Positions 1-6,629 are shown, counted from the stretch's first letter. The stretch is 7,337 nt of DNA from Legionella genomosp. 1 (GCA_945865355.1 CAMBDN010000129.1:1-7337), one strand, 5' to 3'. Notes: generated by a model not told the origin, from the letters alone. Numbers and translations are program-made.

Positions 1-340
1 TCTCTTTAACCATCGCTCCCATGGCACAAACAAAATAAACATCCGCTTCAGGACGGCGGATAAATTGTGCTTGAAATGACTTGAAGGCTAAGGATACATT
101 CACCTGGGCTCGTTCAGCATGGTAAAAACCATGTAAACCGCCGGCTAGATCTGCACCCACAGCTAAAGCACCAAAATACATCGATTGTAAGTGATTTTTG
201 CTGCGGCGATTGAGCTTTATTTTGATGACAATTTTGTCATCAGTAAGGGCAACCAGGCGTGGTTTTAAATAACCGATCATGGGTACTTTGAAGCGGCCAA
301 AGCACCATATAAAAAATTTAAAACGAGTTAACATCCTCAT
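1..340 (-). CDS. DUF4442-like hotdog-fold (thioesterase-like) protein, 3' end cut by window edge
   Basis: The frame is open from the ATG at 340 to the window edge, giving 113 codons of the N-terminal part. The segment NHLQSMYFGALAVGADLAGG (about residues 48-67) resembles the central helix of DUF4442/PaaI-like hotdog domains, and the preceding run of alternating basic and hydrophobic residues (VALTDDKIVIKIKLNRRS) fits the strands before it. Family members are about 150 residues, so roughly a quarter is missing. Hotdog proteins often hydrolyse acyl-CoA thioesters, but no substrate can be named. The start at 340 is chosen because AAAGGTAGGGG lies about 10 bases upstream; an ATG two codons further in (334) has no better site. 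This Shine-Dalgarno overlaps the stop codon of the upstream BON gene, 12 bases away, so the two are probably cotranscribed and translationally coupled. Family assignment is by eye. Confidence 0.72.
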   Translation of the reverse strand, partial: MRMLTRFKFFIWCFGRFKVPMIGYLKPRLVALTDDKIVIKIKLNRRSKNHLQSMYFGALAVGADLAGGLHGFYHAERAQVNVSLAFKSFQAQFIRRPEADVYFVCAMGAMVKE

Positions 341-352
341 GACGATAAGCCC

Positions 353-913
353 CTACCTTTGTCCTATATCTATGGTGACATGAATAGTGGATATGATTTT
401 TTTCACACCAAAAATTGCATTGACGCGCTTTAATATGGCATTAATTGAGGCACTGCTTTTAACATTTCCAGACAAAGTAACCACCCCATTGATGGTTTTT
501 GCATTAATACCAACCAAAGGGATTGATTCATCATCTAATACTTTGGCTTTTAATATAGCGGCTTCAACTCTCGCAGTAATATACGTGTCAGTGAAAGCGG
601 TATTAACGGGCTTTATCTCTAAATCATCCGTGTCTACTTTTTTTACGCCCTGGGTGGCGGTTGTTATCCTCAATGCATCAACAAAGGCTTGTTTGTTTTG
701 AACGTAGCCCCGAAGTGTGACGACACCATGTAACGTGGATACGGATAGTTTGAATGGATTTAGGTTTTTGTTCTTAGTGATTTTTGCGGTGATTTTGGTG
801 GTAATCACCGAATCGCTTAATTCCTGTTCAATTTCTTTTAGATCGGCGGCTTGAGGCTGACTAATAAAGCAAAGTAAGATGGCTGAGAGTAAGAGATGCG
901 GTAGTTTGTGCAT
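353..913 (-). CDS. Exported protein with two BON domains (OsmY-like)
   Basis: This 186-residue protein has a signal peptide at about residues 1-22 (MHKLPHLLLSAILLCF, then SQPQA-A as a signal peptidase I site), so it is predicted to be periplasmic. Two BON domains follow, at about residues 33-100 and 107-182. Each shows the family pattern: a helix with ITTKITAKI or ITARVEAAI, then a strand pair around GVVTLRGYV or GVVTLSGNV, then GVKKV or GVKKI. BON domains are thought to bind phospholipid surfaces; OsmY, with the same two-domain layout, is a stress-induced periplasmic protein. A GTG at 922 would add three residues, but the ATG at 913 is preferred because AGGTGA sits five bases before it. The gene ends in TAG, inside the ribosome binding site of the following DUF4442 gene. 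A possible -10 (TATACT) lies just upstream. The exact role is unknown. Confidence 0.87.
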   Translation of the reverse strand: MHKLPHLLLSAILLCFISQPQAADLKEIEQELSDSVITTKITAKITKNKNLNPFKLSVSTLHGVVTLRGYVQNKQAFVDALRITTATQGVKKVDTDDLEIKPVNTAFTDTYITARVEAAILKAKVLDDESIPLVGINAKTINGVVTLSGNVKSSASINAILKRVNAIFGVKKIISTIHVTIDIGQR

Positions 914-938
914 ATGAGTCACCTGGGTTTCGATCGCA

Positions 939-944
939 AGTATA
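939..944 (-). promoter_or_regulatory. Possible -10 box for the BON/DUF4442 unit
   Basis: On the minus strand TATACT (5/6 to TATAAT) lies about 25 bases before the chosen ATG at 913, giving a leader of about 20 bases. No convincing -35 hexamer is seen at the right distance, so an activator or a non-sigma70 factor may be needed, or the match is chance. Confidence 0.3.
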
Positions 945-1034
945 GTCCTGGAAGGCGCGGTTTAATCTTTAGCACAGTAGTCGCTTTCGCTGTGATTCAA
1001 CGGCCCTTGTTGGGATAATATCTTTAAAGCAAAA

Positions 1035-1044
1035 GTTGTACAAC
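1035..1044. repeat. 10-bp perfect palindrome GTTGTACAAC
   Basis: GTTGTACAAC reads identically on both strands. It lies 29 bases left of the paired DnaA boxes in the gene-free region. It could be an operator for a dimeric regulator, but no partner copy is seen in the window and a 10-bp palindrome can arise by chance. Confidence 0.3.
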
Positions 1045-1063
1045 GTTTCTAGCAGGCAATACA

Positions 1064-1100
1064 CAGAGATATCCACAGAATTTGTGGATAAATTTCTCTG
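1064..1100. promoter_or_regulatory. Paired, inverted DnaA boxes within a 37-bp interrupted palindrome
   Basis: TATCCACA (1070-1077) and TGTGGATA (1083-1090) are exact reverse complements separated by five bases. They are flanked by a second matching pair, CAGAGA (1064-1069) and TCTCTG (1095-1100). Read as nonamers, the left box is ATATCCACA (8/9) and the right box, on the minus strand, is a perfect TTATCCACA (1083-1091). The inverted geometry would place two DnaA monomers head to head. The outer arms are not part of any DnaA box and suggest a hairpin or a second binding protein. Confidence 0.65.
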
Positions 1101-1200
1101 AAATAAAGCAATAAATAGGAATTTATTAGTAATATAAGCAATGAGTTATATCAGAGATTAACCGATAAATAGTTTGGGGGTAGGTATGAAGGTTTGTAAC

Positions 1201-1209
1201 TTATCCACA
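1201..1209 (+). promoter_or_regulatory. Perfect DnaA box (TTATCCACA)
   Basis: This is an exact match to the high-affinity DnaA nonamer, 110 bases right of the inverted pair and separated from it by AT-rich DNA. It lies 55 bases beyond the stop codon of the IcmL-like gene. Confidence 0.62.
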
Positions 1210-1264
1210 GGGTGGTTTTCACAATTGAAGGACATTCTAGCAGATTAAAAATAGAATACCAGTT

Positions 1265-1732
1265 CTAATTTTCTTTTTTTATCATATCCAGGCTTTGGAT
1301 GACAAATTTATGCTGTTCGGTGTTTGCTTCGACGACCAGCATAGAAAATGCGATGCGAAGTTTTAATTCAGGGACATAAACCGCTTGATAAATACGCCAA
1401 TATGACATGGCTGGAAAGAGGTGGCTGGCCTGTGTTTTTCCTGTATCAGTAATGATGGGTGCACCATCAGCAAACGGGTGCACTGAAAGTTGCTCATTTC
1501 TAATCCTACTCAGGTATTCCCCTAGAAAGGATCCTAATGCATCCCAAGCATTGGCCGTATAATTAGGACGTAGCCTATTCATACTCTCATCGGATTCTGT
1601 GTAGTCAACGGTCAATGTTGATAATAGTACGCTATCAGCCCATGCAGCAACGTCCTGGTCATCAGCAACCGTAGGCGCTGACCATGCCAGTAGTGCGATG
1701 AAAAATACACTCCATAGTGATTTGCGCTTCAT
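1265..1732 (-). CDS. Exported IcmL/DotI-like protein
   Basis: This 155-residue protein has a cleavable signal peptide (MKRKSLWSVFFIALLAWSA, cleaved near TVA-DD at about residue 23). The mature part resembles the periplasmic domain of IcmL/DotI of the Dot/Icm type IVB secretion system. It starts DVAAWADSVLLSTLTVDYTE and has a helix AWDALGSFLGEYL. A YWRIYQAVYV strand, a hydrophobic strand IAFSMLVVEA and a closing FVIQSLDMI follow. True IcmL has an N-terminal cytoplasmic stretch and a transmembrane anchor, whereas this protein is secreted and short. It is therefore one of the stand-alone IcmL-like paralogues seen in Legionella-type genomes rather than the core secretion component. No other dot/icm gene is adjacent. 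AAAAGGAA lies about 7 bases before the ATG at 1732, supporting the start. A GATAAT at 1760-1765 on the minus strand may be its -10. It could act in the periplasm or envelope; its function is unknown. Confidence 0.7.
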   Translation of the reverse strand: MKRKSLWSVFFIALLAWSAPTVADDQDVAAWADSVLLSTLTVDYTESDESMNRLRPNYTANAWDALGSFLGEYLSRIRNEQLSVHPFADGAPIITDTGKTQASHLFPAMSYWRIYQAVYVPELKLRIAFSMLVVEANTEQHKFVIQSLDMIKKEN

Positions 1733-1832
1733 GAGCTAATTCCTTTTAGTGTTAAAAGCATTATCTATTCAAAAAAAAATTCACCTAAAATCACGAAATC
1801 TATATACATGACTTACGAAAAAACCTGGAAAC

Positions 1833-1917
1833 CGTCATCCCGAATGCAGTGAATGATCTCCTGAATAATCGTTCAGTCGATGCTCCCAGGAGATTCCCCA
1901 CCATCTTCGGGATGAAG
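1833..1917. repeat. Palindromic dispersed-repeat-like element (nested inverted repeats)
   Basis: Outer arms TCATCCCGAA (1835-1844) and TTCGGGATGA (1906-1915) are exact reverse complements. Inside them ATCTCCTG (1856-1863) and CAGGAGAT (1887-1894) pair as well, so the whole 81-base stretch can fold into a long two-part hairpin. The CGTCATCCCGAATGC opening resembles short palindromic repeats spread through genomes of intracellular proteobacteria, a resemblance recalled rather than searched. It lies between the divergently transcribed IcmL-like gene and uvrA. It could be a small non-autonomous element, and in RNA could end or stabilise transcripts. Confidence 0.6.
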
Positions 1918-1930
1918 AGAATACTGTTTA

Positions 1931-1960
1931 TCGTCAGTCCTGATATAATCAGTATATAAT
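1931..1960 (+). promoter_or_regulatory. Probable sigma70-type promoter of uvrA
   Basis: A perfect TATAAT at 1955-1960 is preceded, 18 bases back, by TCGTCA (1931-1936, 4/6 to TTGACA). Transcription would start near 1967, leaving a leader of about 37 bases before the ATG at 2004. This excludes the upstream ATG at 1959, which lies inside the -10. A second perfect TATAAT at 1944-1949 lacks a good -35. Confidence 0.5.
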
Positions 1961-2003
1961 GTCTTGGTCATTATTCAACCGGCCGAGCACAAAGGCGTCA
2001 TTC

Positions 2004-4826
2004 ATGAATTTTATTAGTATTCGTGGGGCAAGAACCCATAATTTGAAAAGTATTAATGTTGATTTGCCACGTAATCAGCTCACGGTCATTACTGGACTCT
2101 CCGGTTCAGGGAAGTCTTCGTTGGCCTTTGATACATTGTATGCTGAAGGGCAGCGCCGGTACGTTGAGTCAATGTCGGCTTATGCCCGGCAATTTTTATC
2201 GATGATGGAAAAGCCAGATGTAGACACTATTGAAGGCTTGTCACCGGCAATTTCTATTGAGCAAAAAGCAACGTCACATAACCCGCGTTCCACGGTGGGT
2301 ACCGTTACAGAGATATATGATTATTTAAGATTGTTGTTTGCCCGGGTGGGTGAGCCGCGATGCCCCTTGCACGGTATCGGATTGCATGCCCAGACAGTCA
2401 GTCAAATGGTTGATCAGGTCTTAGCGCTTCCTGCCGATTGTAAAGTGATGATTTTGGCCCCGGTGGTTCGAGATCGTAAAGGTGAACATGTGCAGTTATT
2501 GCAACAATTGCAAGCTCAAGGCTACGTTCGCGCCCGCATTGATGGTGAATTGTGCGAGTTGGACGCTCCACCAACGCTCGCTTTACGAAAAAAACACAGC
2601 ATCGAAGTGGTGGTTGATCGCTTTAAGGTCCGTGCCGACTTAGGTGCGCGTTTGAGTGAATCATTTGAAAACGCACTCAATCTTGCCGATGGCTTGGCTG
2701 TGGTTGCGGCAATTGACAATGAATTTAATGATCTGGTTTTTTCATCGAAATTTGCTTGTTCAGAATGTGGTTATAGTTTGAGTGAGCTTGAGCCCAGGCT
2801 ATTCTCGTTTAACAACCCAATGGGAGCTTGTGCTTCCTGCGATGGCTTGGGTGTTGATCAGTATTTTGATGAAGCGCGGGTCGTGCATGATGAGAGTTTA
2901 AGTTTAGCTGATGGGGCGATTCGGGGGTGGGATAGCAAAACAACCTATTACTATCCGTTATTGGAATCGTTAGCTAAACATTTTGGCTTTGCTATTGACG
3001 AAGCTTTTTGTGATTTACCACAGAGCGCCCGTGATGCGGTTTTGTATGGTAGCGGAGATGAGGTCATTGAGTTTCATTATCAGCGACCGCGCGGTGGCTA
3101 TATGCTAAAAAAACACCCGTTTGAAGGGGTGATCCCCAATATGCAACGTCGCTATCGTGAGTCAGATTCGTCGATGGTTCGTGAGGAGCTAGCAAAATAT
3201 TTATCTTCTCGCCCTTGCCCATCTTGTATGGGGGCGCGTTTGTGTGAATCCGCTAGGCACGTCTTTATTGACGATAAAAATTTGCCAGAGATTGCTGCTT
3301 ATTCGATAGAGCAGGCTTATTTATTTTTTAAGCAGTTAGAGCTACCGGGATATCGAGGCGAAATCGCTGTTAAAGTGAACAAAGAAATTATTGAGCGCTT
3401 GGGCTTTTTAGTCAATGTCGGTTTAGACTAGTTATCCTTATCACGAAGCAGTGAAACGCTGTCTGGAGGCGAAGCACAACGGATCCGTCTTGCCAGTCAA
3501 ATTGGCTCCGGGTTGGTTGGCGTCATGTATATTTTGGATGAGCCTTCAATCGGGTTGCACCAACGCGATAATGATCGTTTGCTGAAAACGCTGTTGCGGT
3601 TGCGTGATTTAGGGAACACGGTGATTGTCGTTGAGCATGATGAGGATGCCATTCGTGCGGCTGATTATGTTCTAGACGTAGGGCCGGGGGCGGGTGTACA
3701 CGGTGGCATGATTGTCGCAAGTGGAGCGCCCGAGGCAATTATGAGTTGTGAGGCGTCGTTAACGGGGCAGTATCTTTGTGGCAAGCAATCGATTGCAGTG
3801 CCATTAGTGCGGTTACCGTTTGATCAGCAACGAGTGATTCAACTACTTGGCGTAACTTGTAATAATTTAAATGCCATCGATATCGCAATCCCAATAGGTC
3901 TCATCACCTGTGTGACCGGTGTCTCCGGTTCAGGAAAATCGAGTCTTATCAATGACACCTTGTATCCGATGGCGGCAGTGAAACTTAATCGTGCCAGTCT
4001 ACAAGCACCTGGGCGGGTGCGGGAGCTCAAAGGGCTCGAGCATTGCGACAAGGTGATTGATATCGACCAGAGCCCCATTGGGCGGACCCCGCGCTCCAAT
4101 CCAGCGACCTATACGGGGTTATTTACCCCCATTCGTGAATTGTTCGCTCATACGCAAGAATCTCGGGCACGCGGCTATCAACCGGGTCGATTTAGTTTCA
4201 ATGTTCGCGGTGGGCGTTGCGAGGCTTGTCAGGGTGATGGTCTGATTAAAGTAGAAATGCATTTTCTGCCAGATATCTATGTGGTTTGCGATGTGTGTAA
4301 AGGTAAACGCTACAATCGTGAAACACTGGAGATTCACTACAAGGGCAAGAATATTCATGAAATTTTGGACATGACGGTTGAAGATGCGCGCCAATTTTTT
4401 GATGCTATTCCAATGTTAGCTCGCAAATGTCAGACCATGATTGATGTGGGCTTGTCTTATATTCGGATAGGACAAAGCGCTACAACATTATCAGGTGGCG
4501 AGGCACAACGTATTAAATTAGCGCGAGAATTATCGAAACGTGATACCGGTAGAACTTTATACATTCTCGATGAACCAACCACCGGCCTTCATTTTCACGA
4601 TACCAAGCAATTATTGATAGTATTAACTCGCTTACGCGATCAGGGTAATACCATTGTGATTATTGAGCATAATTTGGATGTAATAAAAACGGCCGATTGG
4701 GTCATTGATCTTGGACCTGAGGGTGGGAGCAAAGGCGGGCAGTTGATTGCTTGTGGCACACCCGAAACGGTTGCTAAGTGTTCTGGCTCTTACACAGGAC
4801 AGTTTTTACGCCAGGTGCTTCAGTGA
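2004..4826 (+). pseudogene. uvrA: uvrA, excinuclease ABC subunit A, interrupted by an in-frame TAG at codon 476
   Basis: UvrA is the damage-sensing ATPase of nucleotide excision repair; it forms a dimer, loads UvrB at lesions and leaves. The full frame of 940 codons matches the usual family length. Both ABC modules are present: Walker A GLSGSGKSS (31-39), zinc module CxxC-20-CxxC (252-279), signature LSGGE (486-490) and Walker B ending LDE (511-513). The second half has Walker A GVSGSGKSS (639-647), zinc finger CxxC-19-CxxC (739-765), signature LSGGE (829-833) and Walker B ILDE (854-857). No other lesion is seen. Codon 476 (3429-3431) is TAG, where the family has Tyr in VGL(N/D)YL(T/S)LSRS. 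A product ending there lacks the first signature and Walker B and all of module II, so it should be inactive. The ATG at 2004 is chosen because AAAGG lies 8 bases before it and the protein then begins like other UvrAs; an ATG at 1959 has no ribosome site and overlaps the promoter. A recent nonsense mutation, base-call error or suppression are all possible. Confidence 0.9.
3429..3431 (+). other. In-frame amber codon inside uvrA
   Basis: The reading GGT TTA GAC TAG TTA TCC stays in frame on both sides, so this is a substitution (TAT or TAC to TAG), not an insertion or deletion. The following base context (TAG TTA) is not the classic CAA-type readthrough context. The BON and IcmL-like genes here end in TAG, so TAG functions as a stop in this genome. 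Confidence 0.9.
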
Positions 4827-4854
4827 GTGCCCAATAACCGTTAGTATTTGTTAT

Positions 4855-4884
4855 TTGCGTTTTATGGCCTTTTTCAGCTATAAC
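4855..4884 (+). promoter_or_regulatory. Possible promoter of lemA-htpX
   Basis: TATAAC (4879-4884, 5/6 to consensus) is preceded at 18 bases by TTGCGT (4855-4860, 3/6). Transcription would begin near 4891, giving a leader of about 48 bases before the lemA ATG. It lies in the 112-base gap after uvrA, where no clear terminator hairpin is visible, so readthrough from uvrA is also possible. Confidence 0.4.
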
Positions 4885-4938
4885 ATAGAGGTAGGGTAGT
4901 AGGATTATTTTGTTGATGAATTTAAGAAGGATCTAACG

Positions 4939-5520
4939 ATGACTAAACTTCTGTTGGTAATTTTGGTGTTCATTGCTCTAGTGTTGGTATGGGCGATAGG
5001 GATTTATAATTCATTAATTGCTTTGATTGAGGCGATTAATAACAATAAACGGCAAATTGATATTCAACTTGACCGACGTTTCAAAGTGTTTGAATCGTTG
5101 ATTGAGGCGGTAAAAAAATACATGGATTATGAAAAGACCACATTAAAAGATGTAGTCGCTTTACGTAATCAAGCGCAAGCAGCAAAAGCATCGGGTGATG
5201 AAAAATCGCGCATTGACGCAGAAAATGGCATATCTAAAATTGCCTCAGGATTAAGTGTTGTATTTGAGCAATATCCTGATTTAAAAGCGAGTCAAAATGT
5301 GCTGCAGCTGCAAGAAGAAATTGTTAACACCGAAAATAAATTAGCGTATGCCAAACAAGCCTACAACGATGGGGTAGAGCGATACGAAGCCAAGAAAAAG
5401 TCGTTTTTTGAAGCAATGGTTGTTAATTTTTTTGCGGCCAAGTTAGACAAGGCTTTTGAGTACTGGGGTTTACCTGATGAACAAATCAAAGAACGTGAAG
5501 ATTATACGGTAAAATTCTAA
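4939..5520 (+). CDS. lemA: LemA family membrane-anchored protein
   Basis: This 193-residue protein has one N-terminal transmembrane helix (about residues 3-22, LLLVILVFIALVLVWAIGI), followed by the long helical LemA domain. Family signatures are YNSLIALIEAINNNKRQIDI (23-42), the basic LDRRFKVFESLIEAVKKY stretch (44-61) and EQYPDLKASQNVLQLQEEI (about 109-127). ENKLAYAKQAYNDGVERYEA follows it. The usual FP motif near the C-terminus appears as SFFEAMVVNFF. The predicted topology is N-terminus out with a short external tail and the helical bundle held at the membrane. The molecular role of LemA is not settled. It is often found next to an M48 protease, as here, and may be its partner or substrate. 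AGAAGGA (4925-4931) seven bases before the ATG supports the start. Only one base separates its stop from the htpX ATG. Confidence 0.9.
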   Translation: MTKLLLVILVFIALVLVWAIGIYNSLIALIEAINNNKRQIDIQLDRRFKVFESLIEAVKKYMDYEKTTLKDVVALRNQAQAAKASGDEKSRIDAENGISKIASGLSVVFEQYPDLKASQNVLQLQEEIVNTENKLAYAKQAYNDGVERYEAKKKSFFEAMVVNFFAAKLDKAFEYWGLPDEQIKEREDYTVKF

Positions 5521-5521
5521 A

Positions 5522-6550
5522 ATGAGCTTATCTGACTACCATGCATCGGCAGGCGATTGGCGCGAACAGTTAAGACGCAATGAGCGCAAAACCAGGTTGG
5601 TTATTGCTACCTTTATTGCGGTTTATATTTGCGTTGGGTTGATTGTCGATGTCTTTATTTTGCAGTCATTTTATCCGAAATCAACGCTTGAGCAGTGTTT
5701 TTATGCTTTAGTGACGCTGCAAGCGCTTCCCTATGCTACCTTAATTATGGCGGGTCTTGCAGTGGTCTCGTTATTGATCACCTATACTTTCTACGACCGC
5801 ATCATGCTACTGGGCACGGATTCGCGTGAAATTACCCCGGAAACGGCACAAAATTTGATGGAGAAGCAATTATATAATGTGGTTGAAGAAATGAAGGTGG
5901 CTGCCGGCCTTCAGTTTATGCCAAAGATTTTTCTTATTGAAGCAAACTATATGAATGCGTTTGCCAGTGGCTACAGTGAAAAATCAGCAATGGTTGCGAT
6001 AACACGTGGTCTAATGGAGAAATTAGATCGTGCGGAGTTACAAGCGGTGATGGCACATGAGCTAAGCCACGTTCGTCACCATGACATCAAATTGACGTTA
6101 ATGGTTGCGATATTAAGCAATATCTTATTGATTGTCATTGATGTGTTATTTTATGCCGTCATTTACCGGCGTGACCGTCGGGAGGACAACCGGCTATTTA
6201 TGGTTATCATCGTGTTACGTTATGTATTACCATTGATTACCGTGGCGTTAGCACTCTTTTTAAGTCGCACACGAGAGTACATGGCCGATGCCGGATCGGT
6301 AGAGTTAATGAGAGATAATGAGCCGATGGCGCGTGCATTACTCAAAATTGCTCAGGATCATCAAGCTAATGCTCAACAATACGAACAAGAATATGGCAAC
6401 ACAGCCCACGAGCAAGTGCGACGAGCCTCTTATTTATTTGACCCATCCGACATTGATCCCGTGAAATCATTAAGCAGCTCATTTTCTACCCATCCAAGCA
6501 TTGAGCAACGCTTGAAGGCGATAGGCTTTCGGCTTAAAAATAAAGATTAA
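5522..6550 (+). CDS. htpX: HtpX-like M48 family zinc metalloprotease (integral membrane)
   Basis: This 342-residue protein has the M48 active site HELSH (179-183) in AVMAHELSHVRHHD; His179, His183 and Glu180 are the zinc ligands and catalytic base, and Glu252 in SRTREYMADAGS is the expected third ligand. Hydrophobic segments lie at about 27-49, 68-90, 191-215 and 225-247, placing the catalytic part on the cytoplasmic side as in HtpX. The STHPS motif (322-326) near the C-terminus is also typical. HtpX-type proteases degrade damaged membrane proteins. At 342 residues it is longer than the about 290 of E. coli HtpX, mainly through a charged N-terminal lead (1-26) and a longer loop between the first two helices. 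The ATG follows the lemA stop after one base and has no good Shine-Dalgarno, so translation is probably coupled to lemA. It could equally be named simply an M48 peptidase of the LemA-linked subgroup. Confidence 0.88.
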   Translation: MSLSDYHASAGDWREQLRRNERKTRLVIATFIAVYICVGLIVDVFILQSFYPKSTLEQCFYALVTLQALPYATLIMAGLAVVSLLITYTFYDRIMLLGTDSREITPETAQNLMEKQLYNVVEEMKVAAGLQFMPKIFLIEANYMNAFASGYSEKSAMVAITRGLMEKLDRAELQAVMAHELSHVRHHDIKLTLMVAILSNILLIVIDVLFYAVIYRRDRREDNRLFMVIIVLRYVLPLITVALALFLSRTREYMADAGSVELMRDNEPMARALLKIAQDHQANAQQYEQEYGNTAHEQVRRASYLFDPSDIDPVKSLSSSFSTHPSIEQRLKAIGFRLKNKD

Positions 6551-6562
6551 TTATTTAACAAC

Positions 6563-6617
6563 GTCACGGGGAGCAAACCAGTCATGATCTCGCCCTGATA
6601 ATGACTGGGGACGTGAC
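6563..6617. terminator. Long hairpin between convergent genes, terminator-like
   Basis: CCAGTCAT (6578-6585) pairs with ATGACTGG (6601-6608) around a 15-base loop, and outside it GTCACG (6563-6568) pairs with CGTGAC (6612-6617) across an asymmetric internal loop. It starts 13 bases after the htpX stop and ends 12 bases before the convergent outer-membrane-protein stop, so it could end both transcripts. There is no run of T after either arm, so it is not a textbook intrinsic terminator. A small palindromic repeat is the alternative. Confidence 0.5.
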
Positions 6618-6629
6618 TTCCGTTCATTG

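Larger units (their letters stand above)
914..1264. other. Gene-free intergenic region with DnaA boxes; possible origin-like or DnaA-binding locus
   Basis: About 350 bases between the BON gene (transcribed away from it) and the 3' end of the IcmL-like gene carry no credible coding frame. The stretch holds an 8/9 DnaA box (1069-1077), a perfect box on the opposite strand (1083-1091), a perfect box at 1201-1209 and a weaker 8/9 match to the relaxed TTWTNCACA consensus at 1215-1223. An AT-rich tract (about 1091-1172) lies between them, and a 10-bp perfect palindrome (GTTGTACAAC) lies at 1035-1044. DnaA boxes beside AT-rich DNA are the core of a bacterial origin. However, dnaA, dnaN, mnmG and rpmH are not in the window, and the box count is low for oriC. 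A DnaA-titrating or reactivating site is an equal alternative. Confidence 0.45.

Noticed and set aside
387..701. 104-codon plus-strand frame opposite the BON gene.
   Set aside because: It is antisense to a clear two-BON-domain protein with a signal peptide and shows no ribosome site or known motif.
1771..1779. Run of nine A as part of an intrinsic terminator.
   Set aside because: No stem of suitable length precedes it on either strand; it lies upstream of the IcmL-like gene and fits an AT-rich promoter region better.
1924..1937. LexA-type SOS operator before uvrA (CTG...CAG).
   Set aside because: The half sites are separated by 8 bases, not the 10 of the gammaproteobacterial SOS box. Legionella pneumophila is also known to lack a classical LexA response.
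1959..2003. Upstream ATG at 1959 as the uvrA start (15 extra residues).
   Set aside because: It overlaps a perfect TATAAT, has no ribosome binding site, and the extra residues do not look like any UvrA N-terminus. The ATG at 2004 has AAAGG at good spacing and gives MNFISIRGARTHNLK, as expected.
3429..3431. Whole-genome reassignment of TAG to an amino acid.
   Set aside because: The BON and IcmL-like genes end in TAG at sensible family lengths, and in the BON case the stop lies against the next gene's ribosome site.
3523..4394. Several open frames antisense to uvrA in this stretch.
   Set aside because: They lack ribosome sites and recognisable domains and lie opposite strongly conserved UvrA coding sequence, so they are chance openings.
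3513..4826. Second half of uvrA as an independent 437-residue gene starting at TTG 3513.
   Set aside because: There is no ribosome binding site, the start falls in the middle of the first ABC module, and the frame is continuous with the upstream half apart from the single TAG.
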